A stretch of DNA of 64,000 nucleotides. It comes from Ruminiclostridium herbifermentans. GTDB taxonomy: Bacteria; Bacillota; Clostridia; Acetivibrionales; DSM-1351. Shown piece after piece: positions 27,897 to 38,678 of the stretch. The translations under genes and the position numbers were made by a program. Every line of letters begins with the position of its first letter. Position 1 is the first letter of the stretch. The notes under the pieces were generated by a model. The model saw only the letters and a program-made list of their open reading frames with translations. It had not been told where the DNA came from and did no database searches. The stretch lies in NCBI RefSeq assembly GCF_005473905.2, contig NZ_CP061336.1:3526501-3590500 (forward strand), read 5' to 3'.

Positions 27897-29459
27897 CTAT
27901 TTCCTAAACGCCCACCAACGTACATTTATCCCCTGTAACTTCTTTTGCCTATGCTTTTGAGGTGGTAAACTTACACCAATTCTGAAGGTCCCTCTATTGG
28001 GATATAATATAACCCCGATATTTACTCCCACAATATCAGGTGCATACTCGCTGTCTTCAAATACCGTATTTGAGCCATAAAATATTTCACTATCATTATT
28101 TAAAATCCCGCTTAGTGTATCCTGATAATTCAGTTCAAGACCTGTTCCTATATATACTGGTCCAATACCAAGTTCATGGGATATTTCATTTTCAGTAAAA
28201 TACTTGTTGCCCACCTTCTGAGCAGTATTAAAGTCAATATACTGAATTCCTGATGAATAAGTCTTTGCCGATGTTGCTGCAGTTTGCGCAAGAAATGCTC
28301 TTACTTCACCAATTAAATTTTGGTCATTTGAATATGCAGCATTCTTATCATGTTTTTTATCAAGATTATCCAACACCCTCATCAGAGGAAGAGATACAGC
28401 ATATTCATCTGCCCTCACCCGTTCAACGTCTTCTATAGTATAGGAACTCTTGTATTTATAAATGCTAACTCTTGCAAGGCATATGGCATTTCCCTTAGTA
28501 CTTAGTACTGCATCGTCATAGCTTCGATTGGAATATTCTTTTAATACTCTTTCCTTTAAAGATTCCACTATTATTTTGGGTGAATTTACAATATGTACTT
28601 CTTCTATGTATTGCCTGTCACCAATTGAAATCTTTATTTTCCCATCTTTAATTCTAATTTTGCTTGACTTGTTGTCGAGAGTTTCCTTAGCCCTTACAAG
28701 ACATTTATAGCTTTGCAGCCACTCCTTATTCTTTAAGCTTTCAGAATAAGATACCTTAAAGCCGTCTTTCTCTACAGGCTCAAATTCTTCACTTTCAATT
28801 TCATATTCCAATCTGACTGCATCAGAGAAATATCCCTTTTCAACTGTTACAACAATTTCAAATACATCACCGGGATTAACAAATCGCGGTACAGTTTGCC
28901 ATACCTTTAATCGCTGTGACTCCTTTACTGTTTTGGTTTCTTTTATGTCTTCCACAACACACAGAAGCTTTTTGTCCTCTATCAAATTATATAATCCGAA
29001 ATCAGAGGTATCAGGGCTTTCATCAGATAAAAATATTTCACAGGAGTCCTTTACCAAATTATGTTCTTGTTTGTTTTCTAAAACAGAGTTTACTACATCC
29101 TTTTCTTCCTCTTTATATTGAATACAAAGATAAAGATCCTTCATAAACTCCTCGTTTTCTTCGTCTTCAAATTTATTGAGCTCAGCTGTTATTATTCCTT
29201 TATCCATAATAATATTTTTTTCAAGAATAACCTCTCTGCCTGAGCTGTCAATTGCAATACCTTTCTCGATTGAAATGGTTTTATCATCAATTTTAATTAC
29301 TTGAAGACCGCATACTATTCCTCCTCCAAAGAAAAGCCTGTTTAGCAGTCTGCGTTTATCATTAAAATATTTTTGTTCCGTTTCAAAGTCTCTAGTAGTC
29401 ATCAGCTTTCCCTTAAAATATCTATTGCGTTCAAAGCTGCTGCTATTAATATCATCCAT
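27897..29459 (-). CDS. Conserved contractile-tail cluster protein, function unknown
   Basis: This 520-residue protein opens with a conserved block, RNRYFKGKLMTTRDFETEQ, then FNDKRRLLNRLFFGGGIVCGL. I recognise this block as recurring in contractile-tail clusters of soil bacteria. A beta-rich middle (about 180-280) and a C-terminal domain ending GVNIGVILYPNRGTFRIGVSLPP follow. It has no enzyme motif. Position after the tail-I protein suggests a baseplate-peripheral or fibre-attachment role; this is inference. The start is ATG 29459 (GGAGGGG upstream); a TTG one codon earlier is possible. Confidence 0.7.
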   Translation of the reverse strand: MDDINSSSFERNRYFKGKLMTTRDFETEQKYFNDKRRLLNRLFFGGGIVCGLQVIKIDDKTISIEKGIAIDSSGREVILEKNIIMDKGIITAELNKFEDEENEEFMKDLYLCIQYKEEEKDVVNSVLENKQEHNLVKDSCEIFLSDESPDTSDFGLYNLIEDKKLLCVVEDIKETKTVKESQRLKVWQTVPRFVNPGDVFEIVVTVEKGYFSDAVRLEYEIESEEFEPVEKDGFKVSYSESLKNKEWLQSYKCLVRAKETLDNKSSKIRIKDGKIKISIGDRQYIEEVHIVNSPKIIVESLKERVLKEYSNRSYDDAVLSTKGNAICLARVSIYKYKSSYTIEDVERVRADEYAVSLPLMRVLDNLDKKHDKNAAYSNDQNLIGEVRAFLAQTAATSAKTYSSGIQYIDFNTAQKVGNKYFTENEISHELGIGPVYIGTGLELNYQDTLSGILNNDSEIFYGSNTVFEDSEYAPDIVGVNIGVILYPNRGTFRIGVSLPPQKHRQKKLQGINVRWWAFRK

Positions 29460-29579
29460 CAAAAGTATCCCCTCCTATATGGTAAATAACTGAATAATTT
29501 TATGTTATGAATTTCTATCTTAAGTTCTTCATCCTTTTACAATTTGCACTTAATTATTGATAAGTCAATTTATCATTAC

Positions 29580-30773
29580 CTACTTAAGTTCTTCATCCTT
29601 ATCTATAAGTATGTTGTTAAAAAGGTTTGAAGAATCTTCATCTAAACGTATTGTGGGGAGGCTGGAAAGCGTTGTATTATAACCTAGATACGTATGCGAA
29701 TCAAGGTAAATTAGCGGCTGAAGTATGATTAGCTTTGCCTTTGTAAATGCTGGCTTTTCTTCATCTAAAAGCTTTTGCAACGCTATCTGCTGCTGCACAG
29801 AAGGCACACAATCCGCTCTCACAATAACACAAAAGGTATATGGATCCATAGTATAGAGTTCATTATACAAATCTATCAATTTGGGGTTTTTTTCTATATT
29901 TTTTATCTGAAAATGCTCCACAATTATTGGCTTGCTGCCTGTATATATCTCTACTATATCTATAATAGACTGCTTTGTACCCCTCTTTTTATAAATCTCA
30001 GGCGCTCTTTCTATAAGCTTTCTTAATTGCTGTTCTCCCCAGCTTTCATCAACCTTTATAGATAACCATGATGCAAGCCATTTAAGATATTCTCCATCAA
30101 CACAATCTATATCAAATAATCTCGATACATTTGCGATGTTTTCCTCCATATCGCTCATAATGCTGCTGAATATTGACAGAAACCGTTCAAGAAAATCGCG
30201 GCTTTTTTCATCACTGCTATATGCGCTAGGCAAATAATCTAAGTAAGACATTCTTGGGTAGTAAATCCTTGCCTTTTTTATGCAGGGATTATTAATTTTG
30301 TTTCCTTTAAACTCCACTTTAAACCAAAAATATCTTCCCTTAGCCTTGTGCAATAATATATCAGATGGTCTTGTAATGGGCCAAAGCCAAGGCATAAAAA
30401 GTTCCCCAAGCTTCTCCTTAAATTCACTTCCTGCAAAAGCCCATACTTTCTCAAGCTCATTTCTTCTGTTTGGATACGTGTTATCCATTATCAGCATATC
30501 AATGTCATAGCTTTTGCCATCAATATTAATAACCTTTTCATCCGATGCAAAATAATATAGCTTAATATCACCTTCTTTATATGTATCGGTTTCAAGCACC
30601 ATTCTGTGCCAAAGCATTTCACTTTCAGTGCTGTCTATTCCTAGTGAATAATAAACACCCTCATAGCTGCCTTCTTCTAATTGTATTCCATTGTCTGCTA
30701 TATGTATATTTATGCCAAATCCTTTTTGCCATTCATTTTTGTTCATAGCAAAAAACTTAAACTCATCATACAT
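29580..30773 (-). CDS. Tail protein I-like baseplate wedge protein
   Basis: This 397-residue protein matches the P2 gpI-like tail protein family. The diagnostic core SYLDYLPSAYSSDEKSRDFLERFLSIF, then LASWLSIKVDESW, and RAPEIYKKRGTKQSIIDIVEIYTG lies in residues 175-300. An N-terminal beta domain (1-170) may join it to the adjacent baseplate protein. In contractile particles this protein completes the wedge and links to fibres. It lies downstream of the two large baseplate proteins. Confidence 0.85.
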   Translation of the reverse strand: MYDEFKFFAMNKNEWQKGFGINIHIADNGIQLEEGSYEGVYYSLGIDSTESEMLWHRMVLETDTYKEGDIKLYYFASDEKVINIDGKSYDIDMLIMDNTYPNRRNELEKVWAFAGSEFKEKLGELFMPWLWPITRPSDILLHKAKGRYFWFKVEFKGNKINNPCIKKARIYYPRMSYLDYLPSAYSSDEKSRDFLERFLSIFSSIMSDMEENIANVSRLFDIDCVDGEYLKWLASWLSIKVDESWGEQQLRKLIERAPEIYKKRGTKQSIIDIVEIYTGSKPIIVEHFQIKNIEKNPKLIDLYNELYTMDPYTFCVIVRADCVPSVQQQIALQKLLDEEKPAFTKAKLIILQPLIYLDSHTYLGYNTTLSSLPTIRLDEDSSNLFNNILIDKDEELK

Positions 30774-30931
30774 TTTTCATACATCCTTCATTCGCCCTTT
30801 TACAGGAAATTAATAAACAACTTTCACAGTTAAATGCAAATATTAATAATATCACTATAAGTGTGGTGGCATCCTCAAATGGTAAAACCCATAATTCCTG
30901 CCGCACCAAATAGATTATTTTGCAAATTGAG

Positions 30932-33163
30932 TCATACTTTTGTCTTATTAATTACATGTATTTTATGCTCTCCTGAATACACAATCGCATGAGGATGCAG
31001 CCTTATATCTCCACCACTGTCAATTTCAGCCGCACGCCCCTCAAATTGAATTTTAAGATCTCGAACATATTCTACACCCTCTATTTGCTTTATTCTTCCG
31101 TAAATATCTCCTTTGTACACTGTTCTGCCAAAGTCCCAGCCCTCTGAAGCTTCTCCGCTTCCAACGGGGGACAACATCTCCTTTAAAGCATCCTTTACTT
31201 TCTGGCTATTTAGGTTGATATGCTGTTCAACAACCACTGTAGCACTAACTGTAATCTTCACATATTCAGGTGGAACAACCTCTAACTCTGTTGTAATCAG
31301 CCTGAATTTGTCAAGATGCCTTCTCATATTCTCAAGAAAGGCTTTACTTGGCAAAGGCTTTTCAGCTGTACTGTATGGAACTGCTACAATACAAACCTTT
31401 GCTTCAACATGATTAGTTGGATATCCCTTGAGCCCCGGTTCATAAAGAGGAATTGCTTTTACCTTTGCTACACGTAATCCAGGAGTCATTTTAGCTATTT
31501 CCTCATAATCCTCGCAGGTAACAGCTTTATAAAGCTTTTTAAGATCCCTTCTTGCACGCTGCTTTGCGTCCTGAATAGACTCTTTATTCTTTCCACCTTC
31601 TGCGGGAGTACTTTTAAGCACATTAATATCCCTCAAGCTATCAATTTCAGAATATATCTCATTAATTTCATTTGTCTTTACGTTACCTTTTTCCATACCA
31701 CCTGTTTGACATGATATTATTGATATATTATTAATGCCTAGGTTTTGAGGGATAGCACCTCTTTCATTATCTCCGAAAATAATTTCTCCTGTATCATCAT
31801 TTAAAATATAATGCTTATCAGTAGGAGCTGAACTATCAAAGCTGTCAACCCTTACCCAATCCTCCCAACATAAGCTGCTCATTCCTTTTGGCTTTCGTCC
31901 CACTTGTATTTTAAAGCTATCGGGAATTATATCTCTTAAGTTTGTTTTAATCCTTTGATTTGGTAATCCATTACTCTCAGCAATCAAAGCCGTTTCATAA
32001 AACGAATTTGCACAGGTAATAAAACGTATATTATCAATTCCTTCATTAGGGATTTTCCCATTTTCACCGTCACCAAATAAAATAACACAATTATTATTAA
32101 TAAAATCAAAACTCAGTTCAAAATGCTTGTCCGTTGGTTCAGATTTTGCAAGGCTGTCAACTCTCTCCCAGTTAACCCAAACCTCATTGCCTTCGATTAT
32201 TTTCCTTACCTGTATATTGCATTTACCTGTTAAGGCAATATGGCTTGAGTAAATATACTTTTGATTAGGTTTTCCTGTTGATGAAAAATGATAGAAATCG
32301 CATAAAGTATTCCTATGTATCGCTTCTACTGTATTAAATCCCAATTCACAAAGCTTTGGTGCAATTTCATACCCTCCCTCTTCTACAATGCAGCAAAGCC
32401 AATACCTTTCAGCTTCTGGTGAGTACTCAAGCTGTAATGGCATCATAGGTTTGTCAATGCTAAAATACAGCTGTCCCTTGAAATGCAGATTATATGTACT
32501 GTCCTTAATAATGTTTACATTTCTCCATTCATATCCATCATAATATTTCCATAAAAGCTTTGCCGATGGAATAAACTCACCCTCATTAGGAATTACTGCT
32601 GGTACAGGATAATCCTCAAAAACATTTAATGAAATATTAATATTAGTCCCTTCTGGCAAAGCTTCATTCAAACCAATATACAGCCTGCTTCCTTTTTTAG
32701 CCTCATTTCCGAATGGATAAAAGGCTGTTCCCCACTCATTGTTTTGCTCAGTATAATCCCATGTCTGATTTTCATAGACAGATAGTACCTTTTCAATTTT
32801 TGCTGACAGTAATAAATTCCCCTGTATTGTCTCAAAAATCTCATCCCTAGCACCTAATGGTGTTCCTAAAGGTATAAAGGTATTTTTCAAAACATTATCA
32901 AATGTCACATATGATTTAGCCATTTCTGCGCTTTTAGGCTTTATTCCTAATAACTTTAAAAATTTAAGTTCATTTCTAGAGGTTACTCTATCAAGGTAAT
33001 ACTGCTGCATTTCAATAAGCCATGCAAAAAGTTCAATAAGTGTAATTCCGGGATCGTGGTGATTTTCATCTGTCCATTCAGGAATTAATCCAGGAATCAT
33101 TTTTTTTGCACTTTCAACCATATCTTTAAATGTGCGATCATCAAGATTAATTTGTGGAAGCAT
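30932..33163 (-). CDS. Baseplate assembly protein (J-like, Afp12-type)
   Basis: This 743-residue baseplate protein has the N-terminal block MLPQINLDDRTF, then HHDPGITLIELFAWLIEMQQYY and SRNELKFLKLLGI. Two FGDxExGxIP-type motifs follow, then a J-like C-terminal core with PAEGGKNKESIQDAKQRA and YEEIAKMTPGLRVAKVKAIP. It is paralogous to the next protein upstream. ATG 33163 is preferred over an earlier GTG (33175) that overlaps the GGAGG site. It forms part of the six-fold wedge around the spike. Confidence 0.85.
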   Translation of the reverse strand: MLPQINLDDRTFKDMVESAKKMIPGLIPEWTDENHHDPGITLIELFAWLIEMQQYYLDRVTSRNELKFLKLLGIKPKSAEMAKSYVTFDNVLKNTFIPLGTPLGARDEIFETIQGNLLLSAKIEKVLSVYENQTWDYTEQNNEWGTAFYPFGNEAKKGSRLYIGLNEALPEGTNINISLNVFEDYPVPAVIPNEGEFIPSAKLLWKYYDGYEWRNVNIIKDSTYNLHFKGQLYFSIDKPMMPLQLEYSPEAERYWLCCIVEEGGYEIAPKLCELGFNTVEAIHRNTLCDFYHFSSTGKPNQKYIYSSHIALTGKCNIQVRKIIEGNEVWVNWERVDSLAKSEPTDKHFELSFDFINNNCVILFGDGENGKIPNEGIDNIRFITCANSFYETALIAESNGLPNQRIKTNLRDIIPDSFKIQVGRKPKGMSSLCWEDWVRVDSFDSSAPTDKHYILNDDTGEIIFGDNERGAIPQNLGINNISIISCQTGGMEKGNVKTNEINEIYSEIDSLRDINVLKSTPAEGGKNKESIQDAKQRARRDLKKLYKAVTCEDYEEIAKMTPGLRVAKVKAIPLYEPGLKGYPTNHVEAKVCIVAVPYSTAEKPLPSKAFLENMRRHLDKFRLITTELEVVPPEYVKITVSATVVVEQHINLNSQKVKDALKEMLSPVGSGEASEGWDFGRTVYKGDIYGRIKQIEGVEYVRDLKIQFEGRAAEIDSGGDIRLHPHAIVYSGEHKIHVINKTKV

Positions 33164-33296
33164 TACGATATACACCTCCAGTTCTATGTATTATTTGCTC
33201 AAATCTCTCATATAAAAATAACTAATAATTCTACCTCACCAAATATTACTAAATTTTAAGCAGTGTCTTCAACTACAATGCTTGAATTATCTAAAA

Positions 33297-36200
33297 TTAC
33301 CTAGTGACAGATTTTACTTCAATATTGTGTTCTCCGCTATATACTATACCGTAAGTATAGTGTTCTAATTCTTCCAATCCTATATTTCTTCTTTTACCGT
33401 CCTTTACTAAACTGACAGATAAAACTGCTTTTTCCACATAGCTTACACCTTCAATTGATTTCAGAAGTGGGTAAATTACCGATTCATGCGGAAACTGTCC
33501 AATTTCCCATCCCTTATTATCTATATTTCCTTCTAATGGGTCTAGGAACTCCTTAAGCTTATTTTCAGCTTCAATTTCAATAGGAACAACCATTTCCATA
33601 TTATTTGTTATAACCACAGCAAATATTGAATATTCTAGCTTTACAGCTTCTATTACATGAATTCTTCCCGGAAGTGCCATTGTTGCTGAACAACGCTTTG
33701 CAATATAGCTTTCCACCTGTTCCTTTGTTATAATAAATGCTTCTTCGCCCAAGTCGCCTAGATAAACAGCTATAGTTATATGCCCTGTTTCAGCCGAACT
33801 ATTCTCATTAGTGCAGGGCAGGCATCTAACTTTTTTAATATTCCTTGCTGCTTCCATAGCGAGGTATTCAAAATCTCCTGTGGTTACAGCTTTATTTCTA
33901 TGCTTTATAATTTGAGGCCATCTATTAATAGCTTCTTCGTTTGTCTCAGCTTCATGACCTCCAAATGACGGCTTCGGATTAAATACCTTTTCAACAAAAG
34001 CAATTCTATGATAAGAAACTGAAATGCTGTTTGCATCCACGTTTCCTTTTTCACCGCCACCTACAAAATATTTAACCTTTACACCGTGAAGTCCGCTCTG
34101 AACTGGTTTTGCCCCATTCTTGCCATCTCCAAACTGAATTTTTCCGCTAGCCCTATCTATAACATAATGCCTATCCTTTGGAGATGAATCAGCTAAATTG
34201 TCGGTTGATGTCCATTTAACCCAAAACTCATTTATTTCTCCTGTGTAATCCTTTATTACCTCTATACTCTCCGGCATTTTTTTCAAAAGTTCGTCCATTT
34301 CCTCAGCACTTAACTTGTTTATTTCATTTACCCAAATCTCTTCTTGAATTACAGGACATCTTTTCAGTTTATATTCTCTTCCAAAAGTATCACAGCACTC
34401 AAGCAGTTCACCTACAACAGTTTCCTTTTGGGTTATTTCCATTGTATTAGTTAAAATGCATTCAACCTCTGGGAATCCCATTTTATTGCCAGACTCACGC
34501 AAAATTCTTATCCAATATAAACTTCTGCCAAAAATAGTCTGTTCTGCAAAGTCATCAGAGCTTGTAAACATAACTATCCCTGTACGTGTTAAATTATTTG
34601 TATTATCAAGAATGTCCAAACTTTGCCATCCATTATTCCCTAAATATTGCCAGTTCAATGCTGAAAGTTCCTTAAAATTTTTGTTATTGATAGAAAAAAA
34701 GATACTGATTGGGCCTTTTAATGGCGGAGCATCAAAGCCTAAATAAAACGCATCTGCAGGAGTATCAAATGCTCTAAAAGGTTTAAAAAGAGATTTATCA
34801 TTTAAGATATTAAAGCTATTGTCCTCATACTCTAAATTATTATAGGTTACACATGAATTTACAGGAACAGCCGTTAAGAACTCAAATTTAAGCCTCAAAT
34901 CCTCTATCCATGGTGAGTTGTAAATTGACAAAGGCGCATACTGATTTTTTATACTAACCACACGAGCTCTTATCCAGTAATTTGTATGATTATTTACAAT
35001 AGTTTCGCATATATCCTCTGGACAATTGAAGCTAATAGATATTTCTTTAACTTCGTTATTTTCTCTATCATCTGTTTGGAATAACTCATCCTGATTTTCA
35101 TTTAATGAAAGCTTAACCCAACCTCTTCCATTCCAATATTCCCAGTATACGCTTGTAATGCTTATTCTATAGGGTTCTGGCAAAATAAAATCGGACTTTT
35201 CCATGATTAACTTCCAGTTAATTTGCTTTTCCACTTCTTCATTAACTCTGTTTTCTCTAAACTTCAGTTTGAAGTTTAATGTGATTTGAGATCCTCTTTT
35301 TGATAATATTTCTTTACTGGATATGTAAAACATATCGTATACAGAAAAAATCTCTTTAAAAGGATAAAACCCTTCTTTATTAAGTTCTATATCATTGCAC
35401 ATTACCATATCTGGTTCAAAGCCCTGCTTGTCTCCCATCATGAATGCTAATGCTTCTATAGCATCAATCTCAATATCCGCTACCTCATTGATATTTTTTA
35501 TACTACATCTTATCCACTTATTTTTTATTCCTTGGATTTCATCCTCTACTATTTGTACGCTGTTTTCTTTATGTAATATAAGTTTTTTGCCTATTGCTTT
35601 TACATACTCAAATGTTTTCCATTCATCTTCACTTTTGTACATCCACTCTGTATTTGAACTGTCAGCTAGCCTTCTTGTAATATCCTCCTCTAAATATTTA
35701 CTTGTACTATTCTTAAAATAAAGTTCAATTGTTGCGCTGCTTGACAAATTAAACATATTGTCATTAGCTATATAGAGGATATGCTGTTGTAAATTCAATT
35801 TATCTTGTGTAAAAAACAGTTTTTCTGGTATATCATTATCAGGCATGAAAAGCCCTTGTTTAACACTTGATATAGCATCTAATTCAGCGCACACATTATA
35901 TCCATCTACAATATTTGCAGGTGTAACAATAAATGCCCGTTCTGTCTCAAATATAACCTTTTCACTTTCTGCTTTATTAGCAGAAAACTTCGTTCCAGCC
36001 GGAATCATTACTGACTCTGTTACTCCAGGAAGGAGTTTTGCTGTAATGTAAGCTCTTGCAGCAGTTGCAGGTAATGTACTTATTCCTAGCATGTTTAAAA
36101 ATGCAATATAATTCTTATAGGGTACTTTTTTAAACCTGTCTATATTTCCCTTAAACATTTCTGCAAATATTAAAAAAAGTGCACTCCCAGCATCAGGGTT

Positions 36201-36299
36201 TTGTTTTGTATATCTCCACTCAGGAGTATAATAGTGAAAATTCTCTATCATTTTATCTATTAATTCCGTATAATCTTTTCCACCAATTGCAGGATACAA
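33297..36299 (-). CDS. Baseplate assembly protein (J-like, Afp11-type), TTG start
   Basis: This 1000-residue protein is paralogous to 30932-33163 but longer. It has the start block YPAIGGKDYTELIDKM, then SALFLIFAEMFKGNIDRF, a long beta-rich middle, IQFGDGKNGAKP near 730, and the J-like core FGGHEAETNEEAINRWP with TTGDFEYLAMEAARNIKKVRCLP. An ATG at 36314 contains the Shine-Dalgarno itself (ATGGAGG), so the TTG at 36299, eight bases after GGAGG, is the likely start. It forms the larger part of the wedge. Confidence 0.85.
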   Translation of the reverse strand: MYPAIGGKDYTELIDKMIENFHYYTPEWRYTKQNPDAGSALFLIFAEMFKGNIDRFKKVPYKNYIAFLNMLGISTLPATAARAYITAKLLPGVTESVMIPAGTKFSANKAESEKVIFETERAFIVTPANIVDGYNVCAELDAISSVKQGLFMPDNDIPEKLFFTQDKLNLQQHILYIANDNMFNLSSSATIELYFKNSTSKYLEEDITRRLADSSNTEWMYKSEDEWKTFEYVKAIGKKLILHKENSVQIVEDEIQGIKNKWIRCSIKNINEVADIEIDAIEALAFMMGDKQGFEPDMVMCNDIELNKEGFYPFKEIFSVYDMFYISSKEILSKRGSQITLNFKLKFRENRVNEEVEKQINWKLIMEKSDFILPEPYRISITSVYWEYWNGRGWVKLSLNENQDELFQTDDRENNEVKEISISFNCPEDICETIVNNHTNYWIRARVVSIKNQYAPLSIYNSPWIEDLRLKFEFLTAVPVNSCVTYNNLEYEDNSFNILNDKSLFKPFRAFDTPADAFYLGFDAPPLKGPISIFFSINNKNFKELSALNWQYLGNNGWQSLDILDNTNNLTRTGIVMFTSSDDFAEQTIFGRSLYWIRILRESGNKMGFPEVECILTNTMEITQKETVVGELLECCDTFGREYKLKRCPVIQEEIWVNEINKLSAEEMDELLKKMPESIEVIKDYTGEINEFWVKWTSTDNLADSSPKDRHYVIDRASGKIQFGDGKNGAKPVQSGLHGVKVKYFVGGGEKGNVDANSISVSYHRIAFVEKVFNPKPSFGGHEAETNEEAINRWPQIIKHRNKAVTTGDFEYLAMEAARNIKKVRCLPCTNENSSAETGHITIAVYLGDLGEEAFIITKEQVESYIAKRCSATMALPGRIHVIEAVKLEYSIFAVVITNNMEMVVPIEIEAENKLKEFLDPLEGNIDNKGWEIGQFPHESVIYPLLKSIEGVSYVEKAVLSVSLVKDGKRRNIGLEELEHYTYGIVYSGEHNIEVKSVTR

Positions 36300-36336
36300 A
36301 ACACTTACCTCCATTCATGCTCAATTTAATCTATTA

Positions 36337-36735
36337 CTATCTTGAACCCTCTTCCAGATAAAAAGGATAAACCATATTATATCTATTGTTTGTTGAGCGC
36401 ACTGTATAATTTATATCAATATTAATCTTACCGGGTATCTCTGTATCTTTATGTGCTTTTATATCTACATCTCCTACCCTTGGTTCCCAAATCATAATAG
36501 CCTCTCTAATGTCCTCTTCTATCTTTCTCATTGTAACTTCATCTGTCAGGTCAAATACAAACCGCCTTAGACCGCATCCGAAGTCGCTCTTCATAACACG
36601 TTCACCCTTAGAGGTTTGTAATATGATTGTTATTGCTTCCGATATGTCCTGTTCATTTTCAGACATCAGTATTCTTCCTGTATTTGGATTAACCTGAATA
36701 GGAAATTTCCAGCCTCTTCCCAAATAACTATCCAT
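36337..36735 (-). CDS. gp25-like baseplate protein
   Basis: This 132-residue protein carries the gp25/GPW family signature: MDSYLGRGWKFPIQVN at the start, EAITIILQTSKGERVMKSDFGCGLRRFVFD in the middle and WEPRVGDVDIKAH. In T4, T6SS and eCIS this protein sits at the inner baseplate and starts sheath assembly. It begins 12 bases after the spike stop, with AGGG before the ATG. Confidence 0.93.
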   Translation of the reverse strand: MDSYLGRGWKFPIQVNPNTGRILMSENEQDISEAITIILQTSKGERVMKSDFGCGLRRFVFDLTDEVTMRKIEEDIREAIMIWEPRVGDVDIKAHKDTEIPGKINIDINYTVRSTNNRYNMVYPFYLEEGSR

Positions 36736-36749
36736 AAATCTACCCTCAC

Positions 36750-38678
36750 CTAGTTAATTTTAACCATTGTTCCATTTATCATTAACACACCACCACTTTT
36801 AAGGTTCAGTGCTTGACCAGCCTCTATATTTATTAGTGCACCTTTAATACCAACCTGTGCCGAGCTTTCGATATTTACCGAAAGTGGTCCGCTTATTTTT
36901 ACACTCTGTTGAACTGAATCAAGACTAATCTGGCAAGCATTTGATTTTATCTCTGCTTTCATATTACCCTTAACTGTTACCGCATTTGTGACACCATCTA
37001 TCTCAACAGCATTTAATCCTGTTGCATCCGATATTTTTATTTTAGGAGGAGTATCCTGTAATTCTACTGTTTGTCCTGTTACAGTCTTTAACGATATACT
37101 AGGCTGAGAGGGTGTATCATTAATGGTTATGGTATTTCCAAGCCTGCTTTTAATTACGTGCTTTAGATTCAGCGGATCAATAACAGGAGGTCTTTTTTTC
37201 ATACTCCAGAGAGAACCTATGACATACGGACATTCCAATGCTCCTTCTCCAAAGGCTACAAGAACCTCATCACCTATATCAGGAATAAAGTATGTTCCTT
37301 TACTTGCTCCTGCATAAGGTACAGCAACTCTAGCCCAACCACTGTCATCCATAAAAAGATCTGATCCTTCTCTCATTGAGTAAGCCACTCTCACTCTTCC
37401 CAGCCCTAAAGGATCAATATTTGATATTACAGTACCTATGGATACACCGCTCTTACTTATAGAGCCTTCTCCTGCCATTCCACCTTGACCAGCTTTATTC
37501 ATATTCTTTATTCCATTAGAAATAGCACCAAACAGGTCCTCATTTCCTTTTCCTACTTCAAACTGAGTTAAATATCCTGATTCACTAATATTATGTGTTA
37601 CAGATGTAATATAGTAAGTATTGCTAAGCTGACTTCCAAGCCCTTCAATCTTAATAAATCTTCCGGGTGACAGTTCAGGCAATCCAATGCATTCACCTCT
37701 TCCCGAAAGAAATTTCATTAGTCTTTCTTTCATTTTATATAAAGCTACTCTTTCAGCTTCAAAAAAAGAACCTATTTCTCTATTGTACTCATAATCGATT
37801 ACATTCCCCATAAATAGGTTTTTCATAATATTCTTTATCTTTTGACTGTCAATACCAGGAGCAGTAACATAGCCAGCCAATCCTATTACAGCCTGTTCTA
37901 GTATTTCATCATAACCTCTAGTTATAACAGCACAAGCTTGATCAGCAAGATCAAATTCAGGTGAAAAGCTTTTAAGACTTTTTCCCCACTTCAGTGTTGT
38001 TATTGGATTATCACTGCCAGTGTAAGGAGTTCTGAAATAAAGAGTATCTCCACTTATAAAAAACTCATATCCTATCATACTGGCTAATCTTTGTAAAAAA
38101 CTATAATTGCTCTCATTTTCCTGCTGTATAGTATCGTGAATATCTACACTAAAATCCACATCAAAGTCAAGTCCATACAATCCAGCAAATATAATTGCTA
38201 CGGCAGAGTATGGCAAAAGATGCCAAGCAAATGACAGTTTATGCTTCATCATAAGATATGATTTGTCATGGCATTCTACCGACACTATGGGACTCCCCTC
38301 CGATGGAAAATCAAATTTGACTGAAGTAATAAGTCCTTTGAAAACAGTGGTAAGCTTATCACCATAACCCATTTTTACTTCAATAAAATTACCAATAGCA
38401 AGATAATTATCAATCCAATCTTTATTAAAGTCGCTTGAAGCCATATCATAAGCATTGCAAACAGAAAAAGTACACATATCTGCCTTTTCAACACTTCTGT
38501 CAACCGTAATTTCTGTTATAGCCATTCCTTTCATTTTTACAAGTTCAGTCTTGTTGAATAAGCCACAAATCACTTCAAAAGCCGGGGCATAAAAATTGTA
38601 GTATTTTGATTCCAGTTCATCAAATGAAAAGCTTTCTCTTCCTTTGGAATTCAAAATTTCTATAGCCAAATCAATCAC
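36750..38678 (-). CDS. Spike protein (VgrG/gpD-gpV fusion)
   Basis: This 642-residue spike has an N-terminal hub of late-control-D type (1-350; FLQRLASMIGYEFFISGDTLYFR). An OB-fold gp5-like domain follows near 400-480 (IGTVISNIDPLGLGRVRV, FIPDIGDEVLVAFGEG), and last a triple-stranded beta-helix with repeats such as VEIDGVTNAVTVKGNMKAEI. No effector domain is fused at the end. The GTG start overlaps the LysM stop by four bases (GTGA); a TTG at 38669 has a better-spaced GAGG. The PAAR-like protein at 26914 would cap it. Confidence 0.9.
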   Translation of the reverse strand: MIDLAIEILNSKGRESFSFDELESKYYNFYAPAFEVICGLFNKTELVKMKGMAITEITVDRSVEKADMCTFSVCNAYDMASSDFNKDWIDNYLAIGNFIEVKMGYGDKLTTVFKGLITSVKFDFPSEGSPIVSVECHDKSYLMMKHKLSFAWHLLPYSAVAIIFAGLYGLDFDVDFSVDIHDTIQQENESNYSFLQRLASMIGYEFFISGDTLYFRTPYTGSDNPITTLKWGKSLKSFSPEFDLADQACAVITRGYDEILEQAVIGLAGYVTAPGIDSQKIKNIMKNLFMGNVIDYEYNREIGSFFEAERVALYKMKERLMKFLSGRGECIGLPELSPGRFIKIEGLGSQLSNTYYITSVTHNISESGYLTQFEVGKGNEDLFGAISNGIKNMNKAGQGGMAGEGSISKSGVSIGTVISNIDPLGLGRVRVAYSMREGSDLFMDDSGWARVAVPYAGASKGTYFIPDIGDEVLVAFGEGALECPYVIGSLWSMKKRPPVIDPLNLKHVIKSRLGNTITINDTPSQPSISLKTVTGQTVELQDTPPKIKISDATGLNAVEIDGVTNAVTVKGNMKAEIKSNACQISLDSVQQSVKISGPLSVNIESSAQVGIKGALINIEAGQALNLKSGGVLMINGTMVKIN

